From the NCBI GenBank assembly GCA_946497905.1, contig CAMMMI010000002.1:1-43216 (forward strand): a DNA stretch of 43,216 bases. Direction: 5' to 3'. The stretch is from an uncultured Clostridium sp. Lineage in GTDB: Bacteria > Bacillota > Clostridia > TANB77 > CAG-508. The notes below the pieces were generated by a model. It was not told the DNA's origin and did no database searches. It saw only the letters and a program-made list of their open reading frames with translations. Both the position numbers and the translations under genes were made by a program. Each line of letters opens with the position of its first letter. Positions within the stretch are counted from its first letter, which is position 1. Below, in pieces: positions 10,101-18,296 of this stretch.

Positions 10101-10526
10101 CTATTCATATCTTAATAATTTTTGTTTTACTGCACACAAAAAGATATGCTGCAGTATAACTGTTTGCATATCTCTTTGCTCCTTTTTATTTAATCCTAAT
10201 TTACTTTGTATTTCTTGAATACTTTTGTTATCAAAATATTTCAAACAAATATATTTATACTTTATATTATCAGTTTCTTTATAGTATTTTAGTATTTCAC
10301 TAATTAACTTTTTCCATTTTTGTAACTTTAATATTACACGATTATTCTCGACATCTATAATTCTATCTTCTAAAGTTTTTCCATTATTAGATATAGCTTT
10401 AATCCAATTATTATAGCTTAAATGAGTATAATCTATCATATCAAGTTTTATACTATTTATTGTTTTTTCTATGTTTTTATAATTATAGAGATACTTTTGT
10501 ATTTTATTATATGTACTACTGTTCAA
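10101..10526 (-). CDS. RinA/ArpU-like sigma-factor-related regulator, 141 aa
   Basis: The C-terminal half resembles the sigma-70 region 4-like domain of phage and ICE regulators of the RinA/ArpU/DUF1492 kind: a helix with YKYICLKYFDNKSIQEIQSKLGLNKKE, in which the LKYF..KS..EI..KLGL spacing matches a helix-turn-helix, then a further helix. The N-terminal half is helical (WKKLISEILKYY). Such proteins activate late or transfer operons. Its start overlaps the end of the upstream gene by 11 bases, indicating coupling. The assignment is by pattern and is moderately secure for the fold, not for the target. Confidence 0.55.
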   Translation of the reverse strand: MNSSTYNKIQKYLYNYKNIEKTINSIKLDMIDYTHLSYNNWIKAISNNGKTLEDRIIDVENNRVILKLQKWKKLISEILKYYKETDNIKYKYICLKYFDNKSIQEIQSKLGLNKKEQRDMQTVILQHIFLCAVKQKLLRYE

Positions 10527-11034
10527 TAGGAATTTCTTTTAAGTCTAATTTATTATCAATAACAAAACATAGAATTTCCTCGAATGTATTAAATATACAT
10601 ACCTCAACATGATTGTTTTTTTCAAATGTAAGAATTAATCGAGTTCCATCTCTGAAAAAAGCACACTTATAATTTTTATAAATAAACTCTGATAATATAA
10701 TATCTTTATTAGGATCTTCTTTAAAATCTGTTTCTTCTTCTGTAATTAAATCAATTAGATATTCTGTGTCGATATTGGCTAAATCTTCAACAGTAATATC
10801 TCTGCAATTTAGAACATCTAAAATTCTTCTAATAATTTCTCCACCATCAATATTACTATAGTACCAACATTCTATTGCCATTTTTACTATTGTTTCTATA
10901 TCTCTCATACTTGAAATATTAAGATTTTCATATTCTGGTAGTAAATTTTCAAGTTCATTAATCATATATAATTCTCCTAGCACTTCTTTTGTATCATCTG
11001 ACATTTCATAATATTTTTTAAATATATTTCTCAT
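10516..11034 (-). CDS. Hypothetical ICE protein, 172 aa
   Basis: An acidic protein that I do not recognise. The N-terminal two thirds is helical (ELYMINELENLLPEYENL); the end is beta-rich (YKCAFFRDGTRLILTFEKNN) with a short helix. The start at 11034 follows a GGAGG-like ribosome site after the replisome-organizer gene. It overlaps the next gene by 11 bases. No catalytic or membrane motif is visible. Confidence 0.6.
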   Translation of the reverse strand: MRNIFKKYYEMSDDTKEVLGELYMINELENLLPEYENLNISSMRDIETIVKMAIECWYYSNIDGGEIIRRILDVLNCRDITVEDLANIDTEYLIDLITEEETDFKEDPNKDIILSEFIYKNYKCAFFRDGTRLILTFEKNNHVEVCIFNTFEEILCFVIDNKLDLKEIPIEQ

Positions 11035-11050
11035 TTTCTTTTACCTCCGT

Positions 11051-11890
11051 TTATTTATTATTATCTAAATTACAAAATAAATTATCTAAAAATCCAGGTG
11101 GGTATTGTCTTTGTTCAAAATTGGTATAACTTTTATTATTGATTGTCTTTTGTTTATTTTTAAAATTATCATAACTTTGTTTCTCTTTTTCCATTTCTCT
11201 AATTCGAGTAGTTACCCACCTTAATATTGCTGCATAATCATTATCATAGGCTTGTCCTTTAGCTTGTTTATATAAATTTAATTGTTCAATAAGTTGTTTA
11301 GTTAAATCGGCTCCAAATTGTTCTAACAAGTCATCATACTCTTTTTGTTCCATAAACACTTTTTCAGCAAATTGCTTTTTTGTTTCTTCCACGTGTGTGT
11401 GTTCTTCTTTATTATTTTTTTTATTATTTATATTATTATTATTATTTATATTGACATCATCAATATCTTGTTGTTCTTCTTGTTTTTGCCTTGTTGTTTC
11501 TTCTGTTAATATCTTGTCATTCATCTCATCAACTACTGAATTTTCTGGGAATAATTGTGCTTTTTTTAGATATTCTATTACTTTAACTTCATCGATTTTA
11601 TAGTATGTTTTACAAGGTATCCCTTTTTTCTTGGTATATATTATTCCTTTTTCTTCTAGGTTTTTCATTGCAATTCTTTGAAAGTGGGGTGTAATACCTG
11701 TATTTTTTTGAATATTATCTCTTGTAGAATAGAAATACTCATTGTCTTCTAATTTATTGATATTGGCCCAATATGTATATTCACTACACAATTCTCCTAA
11801 AATAATTGCTTCATTTAGTCCTAGTATCTGTATTAAATCTTTATTAACAATAATATATTTGCTACTAGCTAAAAGACTTGCTAAAATCAT
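11051..11890 (-). CDS. Replisome organizer / DnaD-like replication protein, 279 aa
   Basis: Residues about 10-115 form a winged helix of the phage replisome-organizer N-terminal type: IIVNKDLIQILGLNEAIILG, then YFYSTRDNIQKNTGI, and the wing KNLEEKGIIYTKKKG. A low-complexity Asn/Glu linker (about 130-170) follows, then a C-terminal helical segment with YDNDYAAILRWVTTRI, which resembles the YYxxxAIxxW signature of DnaD-like domains. Such proteins open an origin and recruit helicase. The presence of a replication protein suggests that the element can replicate after excision. The sequence ends in a Tyr/Pro/Phe-rich tail. Confidence 0.7.
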   Translation of the reverse strand: MILASLLASSKYIIVNKDLIQILGLNEAIILGELCSEYTYWANINKLEDNEYFYSTRDNIQKNTGITPHFQRIAMKNLEEKGIIYTKKKGIPCKTYYKIDEVKVIEYLKKAQLFPENSVVDEMNDKILTEETTRQKQEEQQDIDDVNINNNNNINNKKNNKEEHTHVEETKKQFAEKVFMEQKEYDDLLEQFGADLTKQLIEQLNLYKQAKGQAYDNDYAAILRWVTTRIREMEKEKQSYDNFKNKQKTINNKSYTNFEQRQYPPGFLDNLFCNLDNNK

Positions 11891-11911
11891 TGTTATCGAC
11901 CTCCTCTAAAG

Positions 11912-11937
11912 CAAAAAAATAAGAACGATAAGTTCTT
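11912..11937 (-). terminator. Intrinsic terminator
   Basis: On the minus strand AAGAAC and GTTCTT flank a five-base loop and are followed by ATTTTTTT. It lies between the 285-residue gene and the replisome-organizer gene. Confidence 0.6.
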
Positions 11938-11950
11938 AAAATGATTTGCT

Positions 11951-12808
11951 CTATATTTCCATTTCCATATCTTCCTGTGGAGATATAATTTTTGTTATAA
12001 TGTTTTCATTTGTATAACTAATTACATCAGTAAATACAGTAATATCATTTTGTATTTCTCTATCTAATTTTAAGGTTTGATTTTCTAAATCAATATCTAT
12101 TACTGTAGCTGTATCACAATATTTTGTCTGTAACTTATCTCCAATTTTTATATTTTCAGGTGCTTTTCTTGATGAAGTAGAAAAAATATTTACTATCGTA
12201 TTTTGTAAATACTCTTTAAATAAATCATAATTGTTCTGATTTTTATAAGTTAGTAATATATTTCTTTTTAATATTTCATTGATTATGCTGTTTAAATTAT
12301 TCTTTATATACCAAAGAATATCTTTACTAAATACATGGTCTGCTGAATTAACAGTTGCATTAATAGTAACATTATTCTGTTTTGCATTATAATTAACACT
12401 AAAGCATTGTTTTAAAATAATATCTGCTATCATTTCGCTTTTTGAAGTATAGTATTCCACAGATAAATCACTAATTGTGGAAACATACATTGCCATATTA
12501 TTGTCTAATACTGTTATAAATCTTCCTCGAGGGTGTTTATGTTCTGTAATATAGTTTATATCTTCTTTTTTAACCTCTTGAATAATACTTCTATATGCTT
12601 TTTTATCTTGTCTTAATATTTCATCTTTATATAAATCTAATAGGGAAGATATAAAATCGTCAATTTTAGCTTTTTCCATATTTTTTAGTTCTTTACTTAT
12701 TATAGATTTTAATTCAGATTCACTAATTGCAAGTGAATTTTTTAATATACACTCATTTGCAAAAAAATCTGTATTTTTTATTAAATATTCTAAATTAGTC
12801 TTTGTCAT
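11951..12808 (-). CDS. Hypothetical ICE protein, 285 aa
   Basis: The frame opens at 12826, but ATG 12808 (MTKTNLEYL) is preceded by GAAAGGAAG at good spacing and is preferred. I do not recognise the protein. It has a helical N-terminal half and a C-terminal domain with a KOW/SH3-like look (IGDKLQTKYCDTATVIDIDLENQTLKL). It ends EDMEMEI, resembling the tails of several other proteins of this element. It overlaps the 39-residue peptide gene upstream by 14 bases, so coupling is likely. Confidence 0.65.
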   Translation of the reverse strand: MTKTNLEYLIKNTDFFANECILKNSLAISESELKSIISKELKNMEKAKIDDFISSLLDLYKDEILRQDKKAYRSIIQEVKKEDINYITEHKHPRGRFITVLDNNMAMYVSTISDLSVEYYTSKSEMIADIILKQCFSVNYNAKQNNVTINATVNSADHVFSKDILWYIKNNLNSIINEILKRNILLTYKNQNNYDLFKEYLQNTIVNIFSTSSRKAPENIKIGDKLQTKYCDTATVIDIDLENQTLKLDREIQNDITVFTDVISYTNENIITKIISPQEDMEMEI

Positions 12809-12914
12809 TTTTAATCTTCCTTTCACTTTCTTTTCCTACAATTATCATTGCATATAAAAAAAGACTTATATTAGCACCTAATACAAGTCCAACTATCAGT
12901 CCCCACCAGAACAT
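12795..12914 (-). CDS. Small membrane peptide, 39 aa
   Basis: The ATG at 12914 follows GGTGGTGG at good spacing. The product starts MFWWGLIVGLVLGANISLF, continues with LYAMIIVG and ends in a charged tail (KESERKIKNDKD). It is a single transmembrane helix with a short cationic tail. It overlaps the next gene by 14 bases and is the first gene of the element on this side. The function is unknown; small one-helix peptides in this position are common on ICEs and phages. Confidence 0.6.
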   Translation of the reverse strand: MFWWGLIVGLVLGANISLFLYAMIIVGKESERKIKNDKD

Positions 12915-12971
12915 TTTTACCACCACCTTATTTTAAAAATAAAAAATAGGGAACAAGAATATGTTTAAATT

Positions 12972-13120
12972 TTATCCCTAATTTTTTTAGGGATAAAAAA
13001 AGAGGGTAACTTTTATTTCATTTTTACTTTCTCTGTTTTACTAGAGAGAGTAAGAAAAAAGTTATCCCTAATTTTTCTTTTTTTATTTTTGACTTATCCC
13101 TAATTTATCCCTAATTTTTT
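12972..13120. repeat. Cluster of TTATCCCTAATTT repeats near the element end
   Basis: Four direct copies of TTATCCCTAATTT start at 12972, 13062, 13094 and 13105, and an inverted copy (TTAGGGATAA, 12987-12996) forms a palindrome with the first. A further 9-base inverted repeat (ACTTTCTCT / AGAGAGAGT, one mismatch) lies within the cluster at about 13026-13051. They sit 150-300 bases inside the junction at the tRNA, where tyrosine-recombinase elements carry arm-type integrase sites. Replication iterons are an alternative, given the nearby replisome-organizer gene. Confidence 0.7.
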
Positions 13121-13177
13121 TATAAATTTTTTATATTTTAATTCGTTTTATTTCATTTTAATTCTGTTAAATTCTTC

Positions 13178-13221
13178 TTATTGCAATTTAGCAATTCTTA
13201 CAGTATCAAGCATTGCAATAA
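13178..13221. repeat. Inverted repeat TTATTGCAA / TTGCAATAA
   Basis: Perfect 9-base arms at 13178-13186 and 13213-13221 are separated by 26 bases. It lies between the repeat cluster and the tRNA junction, and is a possible binding site for an excisionase or integrase. Confidence 0.5.
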
Positions 13222-13267
13222 AAAAATCCCGAAATGTAAAGCGTTTGACTTTTTCGTAGCCCTATTT

Positions 13268-13305
13268 TTATGAGCCCAACGAGCTGCCAACTGCTCCACC
13301 CCGCG
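13268..13305 (-). pseudogene. 5' half of initiator tRNA (tRNA-fMet, CAT), truncated at the anticodon loop
   Basis: The minus strand from 13305 reads CGCGGGGTGGAGCAGTTGGC and continues with AGCTCGTTGGGCTCATAA. This is the acceptor strand with the initiator-type unpaired first C, the D arm, the 5' anticodon stem and a CAT anticodon of a bacterial tRNA-fMet. After CATAA the expected CCCAA stem is replaced by AAATAGGG, and no 3' half occurs in the following 370 bases. The cut in the anticodon loop marks an attachment site: the element lies directly downstream. An intact copy should exist elsewhere, perhaps at the far end of the element. Confidence 0.85.
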
Positions 13306-13321
13306 ATGTTAAACTTTTTTT

Positions 13322-13351
13322 ATTATACATCATATGTAACGTTTTTGTCAA
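13322..13351 (-). promoter_or_regulatory. Strong vegetative promoter of the broken tRNA
   Basis: On the minus strand a perfect TTGACA (13351-13346) is followed after 18 bases by a perfect TATAAT (13327-13322). The tRNA 5' end lies 17 bases beyond. The promoter now reads through the tRNA half into the mobile element, in the same direction as all of its genes. Confidence 0.85.
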
Positions 13352-13484
13352 GAAATTTTTAAAAATAGTAAAATTTTCTGTTATAGATATATTTATAGTA
13401 TATGCCGATTTTTTTCAAAATATTACTATTTTAATTCTTGTAGTCAAATATCTATAATATATAGAATAACCAAAATTAAAAATT

Positions 13485-14129
13485 TTACTTTCTTCCAATA
13501 TATTTTATAACGCCAGAATAATGTGGATTAGGCCTAATTAATTCTAAAGAATACTCCTCAGAGATATAGATAGTCTCAAAACCTTTAAAAATATCCAAAA
13601 TTTCTTCTTTAGTAAAGAAGCTAATATAAGTATCATTAATTATATTATGAAACACATTATTATCTAAAAGTTCAAAATCAAGTAAACTTTTATTCTTTTT
13701 AAACTTAGGATCTTCAATAGAAAAAACTTGCAAATAAATCAATCCATTTAAATTTATATTTTCTTTTATAGAATTCATAATTTTATAGCTATCCTCTTTA
13801 TGAAGAAAATGCAAAACATAAGAAGAAAGTATTAGATCATATCTATTTTTTTCAATCTCAAAAGTTCTAATATCGCTTCTAATCAAATTTAAACTAGGAC
13901 AATTATTTTTACAAATTTCTAAACATTTAGAAGAATAATCAACACCAGTAACATTAAAGCCCAAATTTGATAAAGGAATAGAATTCCTACCTTGACCAAT
14001 TCCCAAATCTAAAACTTCTTTACCAGGTATCAACTCCAAGTATCTCTTTAATTCGAAGTCTAATTTAGCTGGATATATAGGAAAATCATCTTTAAATTTT
14101 TTATCATAATCTACTGCGTTACCAATCAT
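13485..14129 (-). CDS. Class I SAM-dependent methyltransferase, 214 aa
   Basis: The SAM-binding motif I is VLDLGIGQGRNSIPLS (near residue 40), followed by the acidic motif II (VTGVDYSS) and motif IV/post IV (YDLILSSYVLHFL). The layout resembles TehB/UbiE-type small-molecule methyltransferases. The frame opens at 14159; ATG 14129 (MIGNAVDYD) has AAAGGAG upstream at about 11 bases and is the likely start. The substrate cannot be told from the sequence. The gene stands alone between the tRNA remnant and the divergent restriction operon, so it may be cargo of the island. Confidence 0.75.
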   Translation of the reverse strand: MIGNAVDYDKKFKDDFPIYPAKLDFELKRYLELIPGKEVLDLGIGQGRNSIPLSNLGFNVTGVDYSSKCLEICKNNCPSLNLIRSDIRTFEIEKNRYDLILSSYVLHFLHKEDSYKIMNSIKENINLNGLIYLQVFSIEDPKFKKNKSLLDFELLDNNVFHNIINDTYISFFTKEEILDIFKGFETIYISEEYSLELIRPNPHYSGVIKYIGRK

Positions 14130-14364
14130 ATATAATATAGCTCCTTTTATTTTATACACAAGTAAATTTATATAATAAATTATAAAATAAATAGAAAAGT
14201 TTGTAAATAAAAATTAATTTAAAAAATAAAAATAGAACATGAAACATTTTTATATAAAAATATAAAAAAATAGATATTTTAATTGTTCAAATCAATTAAT
14301 TTAGTTGTTAAAAACAAGAAAATGTGATAAAATAGAACAAAATGAAAAAAACAGGAGTAAAAAA

Positions 14365-17300
14365 TTGGATAAAAATATAATATACGACAATGATAATTTG
14401 ATAAAAAATATAAACAAAAATCTAAAAGTACTTTCAAAAAAACAAGTAAATATAGTAAATGATAAATTAACATTATCAGTTTTTGAACTATTAAAAGACA
14501 ATATAAAAAAAGTATCTGACATAAATTTTGTTGTTAGAAGTCCAATATACAATGGTAATAAAGAAATAGCAAGAGAATTTGAAATAGAAAAAGATACAAA
14601 CAATATACTCTTCAACTCATTTGATATAATACAAAAAAACAAGTTAACACATTTAAGCTCAGCAAAAAAAATGTACAATTTTATAAAAGATAATGTTAAT
14701 GTAAAAAGGGTAAAAAACTCAAATACAATAAAAAGTAATTTGCTAACAGTAGGTAATAATTATGCAGTACTTGGGGATTCATCTTTAGAAGTAGTAAAAA
14801 AGAAAGAACAATCTTTTAACTTTAACACAGAATTTTCAAATATTGAACAAGTTAATCAAATAAAAGAAAAATTTGACATGTTATGGAATACACCTCAATA
14901 TACGGAAGAATTTAAAGAACAATTATTAGAGAAATTAAAATTTGTTTATAAAGATTATAGCCCAGAGTTTTTATATTATTTTACTCTATTTTCAATATTT
15001 GAAAATACAATAAATGATGAAGACTTAGAAAAATTTGAGAATGATAAAATTAAGTTTAAAGAAACTATAGTATGGAATAAATTATATAAATTCCAAAAAG
15101 ATGCAGTTGTTTCAGCCATTAATAAAATAGAAAAATTCAATGGATGTATTATAGCAGATAGTGTAGGGTTAGGAAAAACTTTTGAAGCATTAGCAATAAT
15201 TAAATATTACGAAATGAAAAATTCAAAAGTTTTAGTATTGACACCTAAAAAATTATATGAAAATTGGGCTACATATAAAAACGATTATATTGATAACCCA
15301 ATTGCAGAGGATAGGCTACATTATGATATTTTATATCATAGTGATTTATCAAGAAAAAAAGGTAAAACAATTGAAGGCAAAGACTTAGAGAGGATGAATC
15401 TAGGTAATTATGAATTATTAGTAATAGATGAAAGTCATAATTTTAGAAACAGAGATGCTAGAAAAGCTCATGAAACAAGATATTCTAAATTAATAAATGA
15501 AATAATAAAAAAAGGGTATAGAACAAAAGTATTATTATTATCAGCAACACCAGTAAATAATACATTAAATGATTTAAAAAACCAATTAAGTATCATAACA
15601 GTTGATAATGATCATGCATTTATAGATGAAGGTATTGCAAGTGTAGAACAACTACTTCGAAAATCTCAAACGGTTATAAATGAATGGTCAAGAGAAGACA
15701 ATAAAAATAAAGAAAAACTGCTAGATAGGTTACCAGCTAACTTTTTTAAACTATTAGAAATGATAACAATAGCTAGAAGTAGAAAACATATAACTACATA
15801 TTATGGAACAAAAGATGTTGGAACATTCCCAGAAAAAAAAGAACCATTAACAATAAGGAATAAAATAGATATTAAAAATGAAATGGTAACATTTAAAGAA
15901 ATAAATGACTTATTAGATATGTTAAATTTATCAATATATTCTCCAATGAAATATATATTACCAGAATATAAACAAGAATATAGACAAAAGTTTAGTCTTG
16001 ATGTAAAAGAAGGAAGTTCAACATTTTATCAAGAAGATAGAGAAGAAAGCATAAAAAAGTTATATAAATTTAATATTTTAAAAAGGATGGAAAGTTCTTT
16101 AGTAGCACTAAATTTAACATTGCAAAGACTAAAAGAACAAATTGAAAATAGAAAAAAATTATTACAGGAATCAGTAAAAGAAAAAAATAAAATTAATAAA
16201 ATCAAAGAATATATTGAAGATATAGATATTGAGGAAGAAGAAAACGAATTAGATGAAGAAGAAAATGTAAAAAACATAAATATATCACATTTAGATAAAT
16301 CAACATATATTTATGATTTAAATAAAGATCTAGAATTGATTAATCCAATATTAGAAGAAATAGATGTATTATTAAAAGAAAAAAGAGACGAAAAGATTAA
16401 AAAGTTAAAAGAAATAATAATAAACAAAGTAAATAATACACCATATAACAATAAAAATAAAAAAATATTGATTTTTAGTGCTTTTGCTGATACAGTAAAA
16501 TACCTATATAAAGAATTAAGTATAGAGTTAAAAGAAAAATATAAAGTAGATTCAGCTATTATTACAGGAAGTGAAGAACCAAAAACAACTAATAAAAAAG
16601 TAAAAAATGAATTTAATAATATATTAGCACATTTTTCACCAATATCTAAAGAGATACAAATAAATGAAGATGAGCAAATTGATATTATTTTTGCAACAGA
16701 TTGTATTTCAGAAGGTCAAAATCTTCAAGATTGTGATACTGTTATTAATTTTGACATACATTGGAATCCTGTTAGGTTAATCCAGAGATTTGGACGTATA
16801 GATAGAATAGGAAGCAAAAATAAGTTTATAAAAATGATTAATTTTTTTCCAGATATGGAACTAAATGAATATTTAAACCTGGAAAGAAGAGTTAAGGGAA
16901 AAATGGTAATTACAAATATGACAGGAGCAGGAGATGATGATCAATTATCACCAGATATGAATGACTTTAATTTTAGAAAAAAACAATTAGAAGCGATACA
17001 AAAAGAAGTTGTGGATTTAGAAGAAGCCAAAAATTCAATATCATTAACCGACTTAAATCTAAATGATTATAAATATGATATCAAAGAATACCTAAAAACA
17101 AATGAAGACATAAAAAAAATACCAAAAGGAATTTACTCTATAACATCTAATGGAGACAAAAAAGGGGTAATCTTTTGTTTCAAAAGAAATGAACAATTAG
17201 AAGTAAAACCAAAAGAAGAAAGTTCAATAGATCCTTATTATTTAGTATATGTAACAAATAAAGGAGACATTTATTTTGATATAAAAAAAGTAAGAGACGT

Positions 17301-17559
17301 TCTTAATGAATACAGAAAAATATGTTATGGAAAACAAGAAATAAATCATGAATTAGTCAACAAATTTAACATTGATACAAAGGAAGCAACAGATATGAAA
17401 AAATATTCTGAGCTCTTAACCAAAGCTATTAATTTTATCAATGGAGACTTGGAAGAAGATAATATGCATAGTTTATTTAGTTTTGATGGTTTACTAAGTA
17501 AAAATGAAGAAACAACATCAGAAGATTTTGAGCTTATATCAATGTTAATATTAGATTAG
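14365..17559 (+). CDS. SNF2-type helicase of the type III R-M operon, 1064 aa
   Basis: The start is a TTG at 14365, seven bases after AGGAG; the in-frame ATG at 14305 lacks a ribosome site. Motifs in order: Q-motif-like KFQKDAV; Walker A IADSVGLGKT (about 266); DESHNFRNRD (about 354); LLSATPVNNT (about 391); a long coiled charged insert; then the second RecA domain with ATDCISEGQNLQ and motif VI LIQRFGRIDRIG (about 808). This is a superfamily 2 SNF2-like ATPase of the kind found in phage-defence operons. It is the first gene of a four-gene operon with DUF4391-like, Mod and Res proteins, and probably assists restriction by moving on DNA. The 5' flank (14130-14364) is AT-rich with no other gene. 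Confidence 0.85.
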   Translation: MDKNIIYDNDNLIKNINKNLKVLSKKQVNIVNDKLTLSVFELLKDNIKKVSDINFVVRSPIYNGNKEIAREFEIEKDTNNILFNSFDIIQKNKLTHLSSAKKMYNFIKDNVNVKRVKNSNTIKSNLLTVGNNYAVLGDSSLEVVKKKEQSFNFNTEFSNIEQVNQIKEKFDMLWNTPQYTEEFKEQLLEKLKFVYKDYSPEFLYYFTLFSIFENTINDEDLEKFENDKIKFKETIVWNKLYKFQKDAVVSAINKIEKFNGCIIADSVGLGKTFEALAIIKYYEMKNSKVLVLTPKKLYENWATYKNDYIDNPIAEDRLHYDILYHSDLSRKKGKTIEGKDLERMNLGNYELLVIDESHNFRNRDARKAHETRYSKLINEIIKKGYRTKVLLLSATPVNNTLNDLKNQLSIITVDNDHAFIDEGIASVEQLLRKSQTVINEWSREDNKNKEKLLDRLPANFFKLLEMITIARSRKHITTYYGTKDVGTFPEKKEPLTIRNKIDIKNEMVTFKEINDLLDMLNLSIYSPMKYILPEYKQEYRQKFSLDVKEGSSTFYQEDREESIKKLYKFNILKRMESSLVALNLTLQRLKEQIENRKKLLQESVKEKNKINKIKEYIEDIDIEEEENELDEEENVKNINISHLDKSTYIYDLNKDLELINPILEEIDVLLKEKRDEKIKKLKEIIINKVNNTPYNNKNKKILIFSAFADTVKYLYKELSIELKEKYKVDSAIITGSEEPKTTNKKVKNEFNNILAHFSPISKEIQINEDEQIDIIFATDCISEGQNLQDCDTVINFDIHWNPVRLIQRFGRIDRIGSKNKFIKMINFFPDMELNEYLNLERRVKGKMVITNMTGAGDDDQLSPDMNDFNFRKKQLEAIQKEVVDLEEAKNSISLTDLNLNDYKYDIKEYLKTNEDIKKIPKGIYSITSNGDKKGVIFCFKRNEQLEVKPKEESSIDPYYLVYVTNKGDIYFDIKKVRDVLNEYRKICYGKQEINHELVNKFNIDTKEATDMKKYSELLTKAINFINGDLEEDNMHSLFSFDGLLSKNEETTSEDFELISMLILD

Positions 17560-17568
17560 GAGAGGAAT

Positions 17569-18285
17569 ATGTTTTTAGATATAAAATATAATTTAGAAAA
17601 AAATAAACAAGAATGTACAAATTTTGTATTAAAAGTATTGCCACAATATTTAGAATTAAAAGACAGAAAAAAATTTAAAGAGGAAATAGTCAGTATAAAA
17701 TTGCTAGCTCAAATGAATGATACTTCAATACCAAATTTAGAAAACAAAGAATTCATTTATAGAAATATAATGTATATAGAATTTATGGTTAAAAATATAA
17801 AAAAGATACAACCTTATATAGAAACATTACATAAATTGTTTAAAGCACCTACTATTTTAAAAATATCTGATGAAAAGTTAAATAGTATATATTCATTATG
17901 CATAAAAAGACTTAGTAAAATAAATAAAGGTGAGATTGTAGTAGAAAATATAGTTACAACTAAAGAATTTAGTGATGTTATAAATACAAAAACCAGGAAT
18001 GAATATATAAATATAATAAGTAAAATTTATAATAGAAATAATAAATTTGACTATTATTATGAATTACTTATAAAAACAAAAATTTATAATTTGAAAAAAG
18101 AATTAAAGGATAACTATATAAAATTATTAGATTCAAAAATATTTTATAATCTAGAAAAAATGCAATATAATATGGAAAAATTAAATTCATTTGAAGAATA
18201 TATAAAACAATATGAAAGTGAGACTAATATGGCAGAAAAAATAAAATTAAAAAATAAAATAAATAATATTATATTTATATTTTAG
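17569..18285 (+). CDS. DUF4391-like protein, 238 aa
   Basis: The start ATG follows GGAGAGG. The sequence resembles the DUF4391 family, which is often encoded next to type III restriction genes: an N-terminal ISIKLLAQMND-like strand, a central helical core and a C-terminal coiled coil of Lys/Asn-rich helices. The context supports this: it sits between the helicase and the methyltransferase gene, with 9 bases before and 11 bases after. The molecular role is not established; a structural subunit linking the ATPase to the modification enzyme is a guess. It has no catalytic motif that I can see. Confidence 0.6.
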   Translation: MFLDIKYNLEKNKQECTNFVLKVLPQYLELKDRKKFKEEIVSIKLLAQMNDTSIPNLENKEFIYRNIMYIEFMVKNIKKIQPYIETLHKLFKAPTILKISDEKLNSIYSLCIKRLSKINKGEIVVENIVTTKEFSDVINTKTRNEYINIISKIYNRNNKFDYYYELLIKTKIYNLKKELKDNYIKLLDSKIFYNLEKMQYNMEKLNSFEEYIKQYESETNMAEKIKLKNKINNIIFIF

Positions 18286-18296
18286 GAGGAAATATA

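Larger units (their letters stand above)
1..13268 (-). mobile_element. Integrated mobile element, right-hand part (probable ICE)
   Basis: All genes from the left edge to about 12914 lie on the minus strand, closely packed and often overlapping. They comprise a ParB-like protein, a giant N6-methylase/SNF2-type helicase of the kind carried by Tn916/Tn1549-like conjugative elements, a RinA/ArpU-like regulator, a replisome-organizer-like protein and several orphan small proteins. The block stops at a truncated initiator tRNA (13268-13305), which I take as the chromosomal junction. Relaxase, coupling protein, VirB4 and integrase are not in the window and would have to lie to the left, so conjugative ability is inferred from the gene family only. 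Confidence 0.75.

Noticed and set aside
12961..13120. CRISPR array
   Set aside because: The repeated units are only about 13 bases, irregularly spaced, partly inverted and AT-rich, with no cas genes in the window.
13268..13305. tRNA-fMet interrupted by a group I intron
   Set aside because: The insertion point would fit, but no 3' tRNA half is found in the next 370 bases and the downstream sequence is repeats followed by ICE genes.
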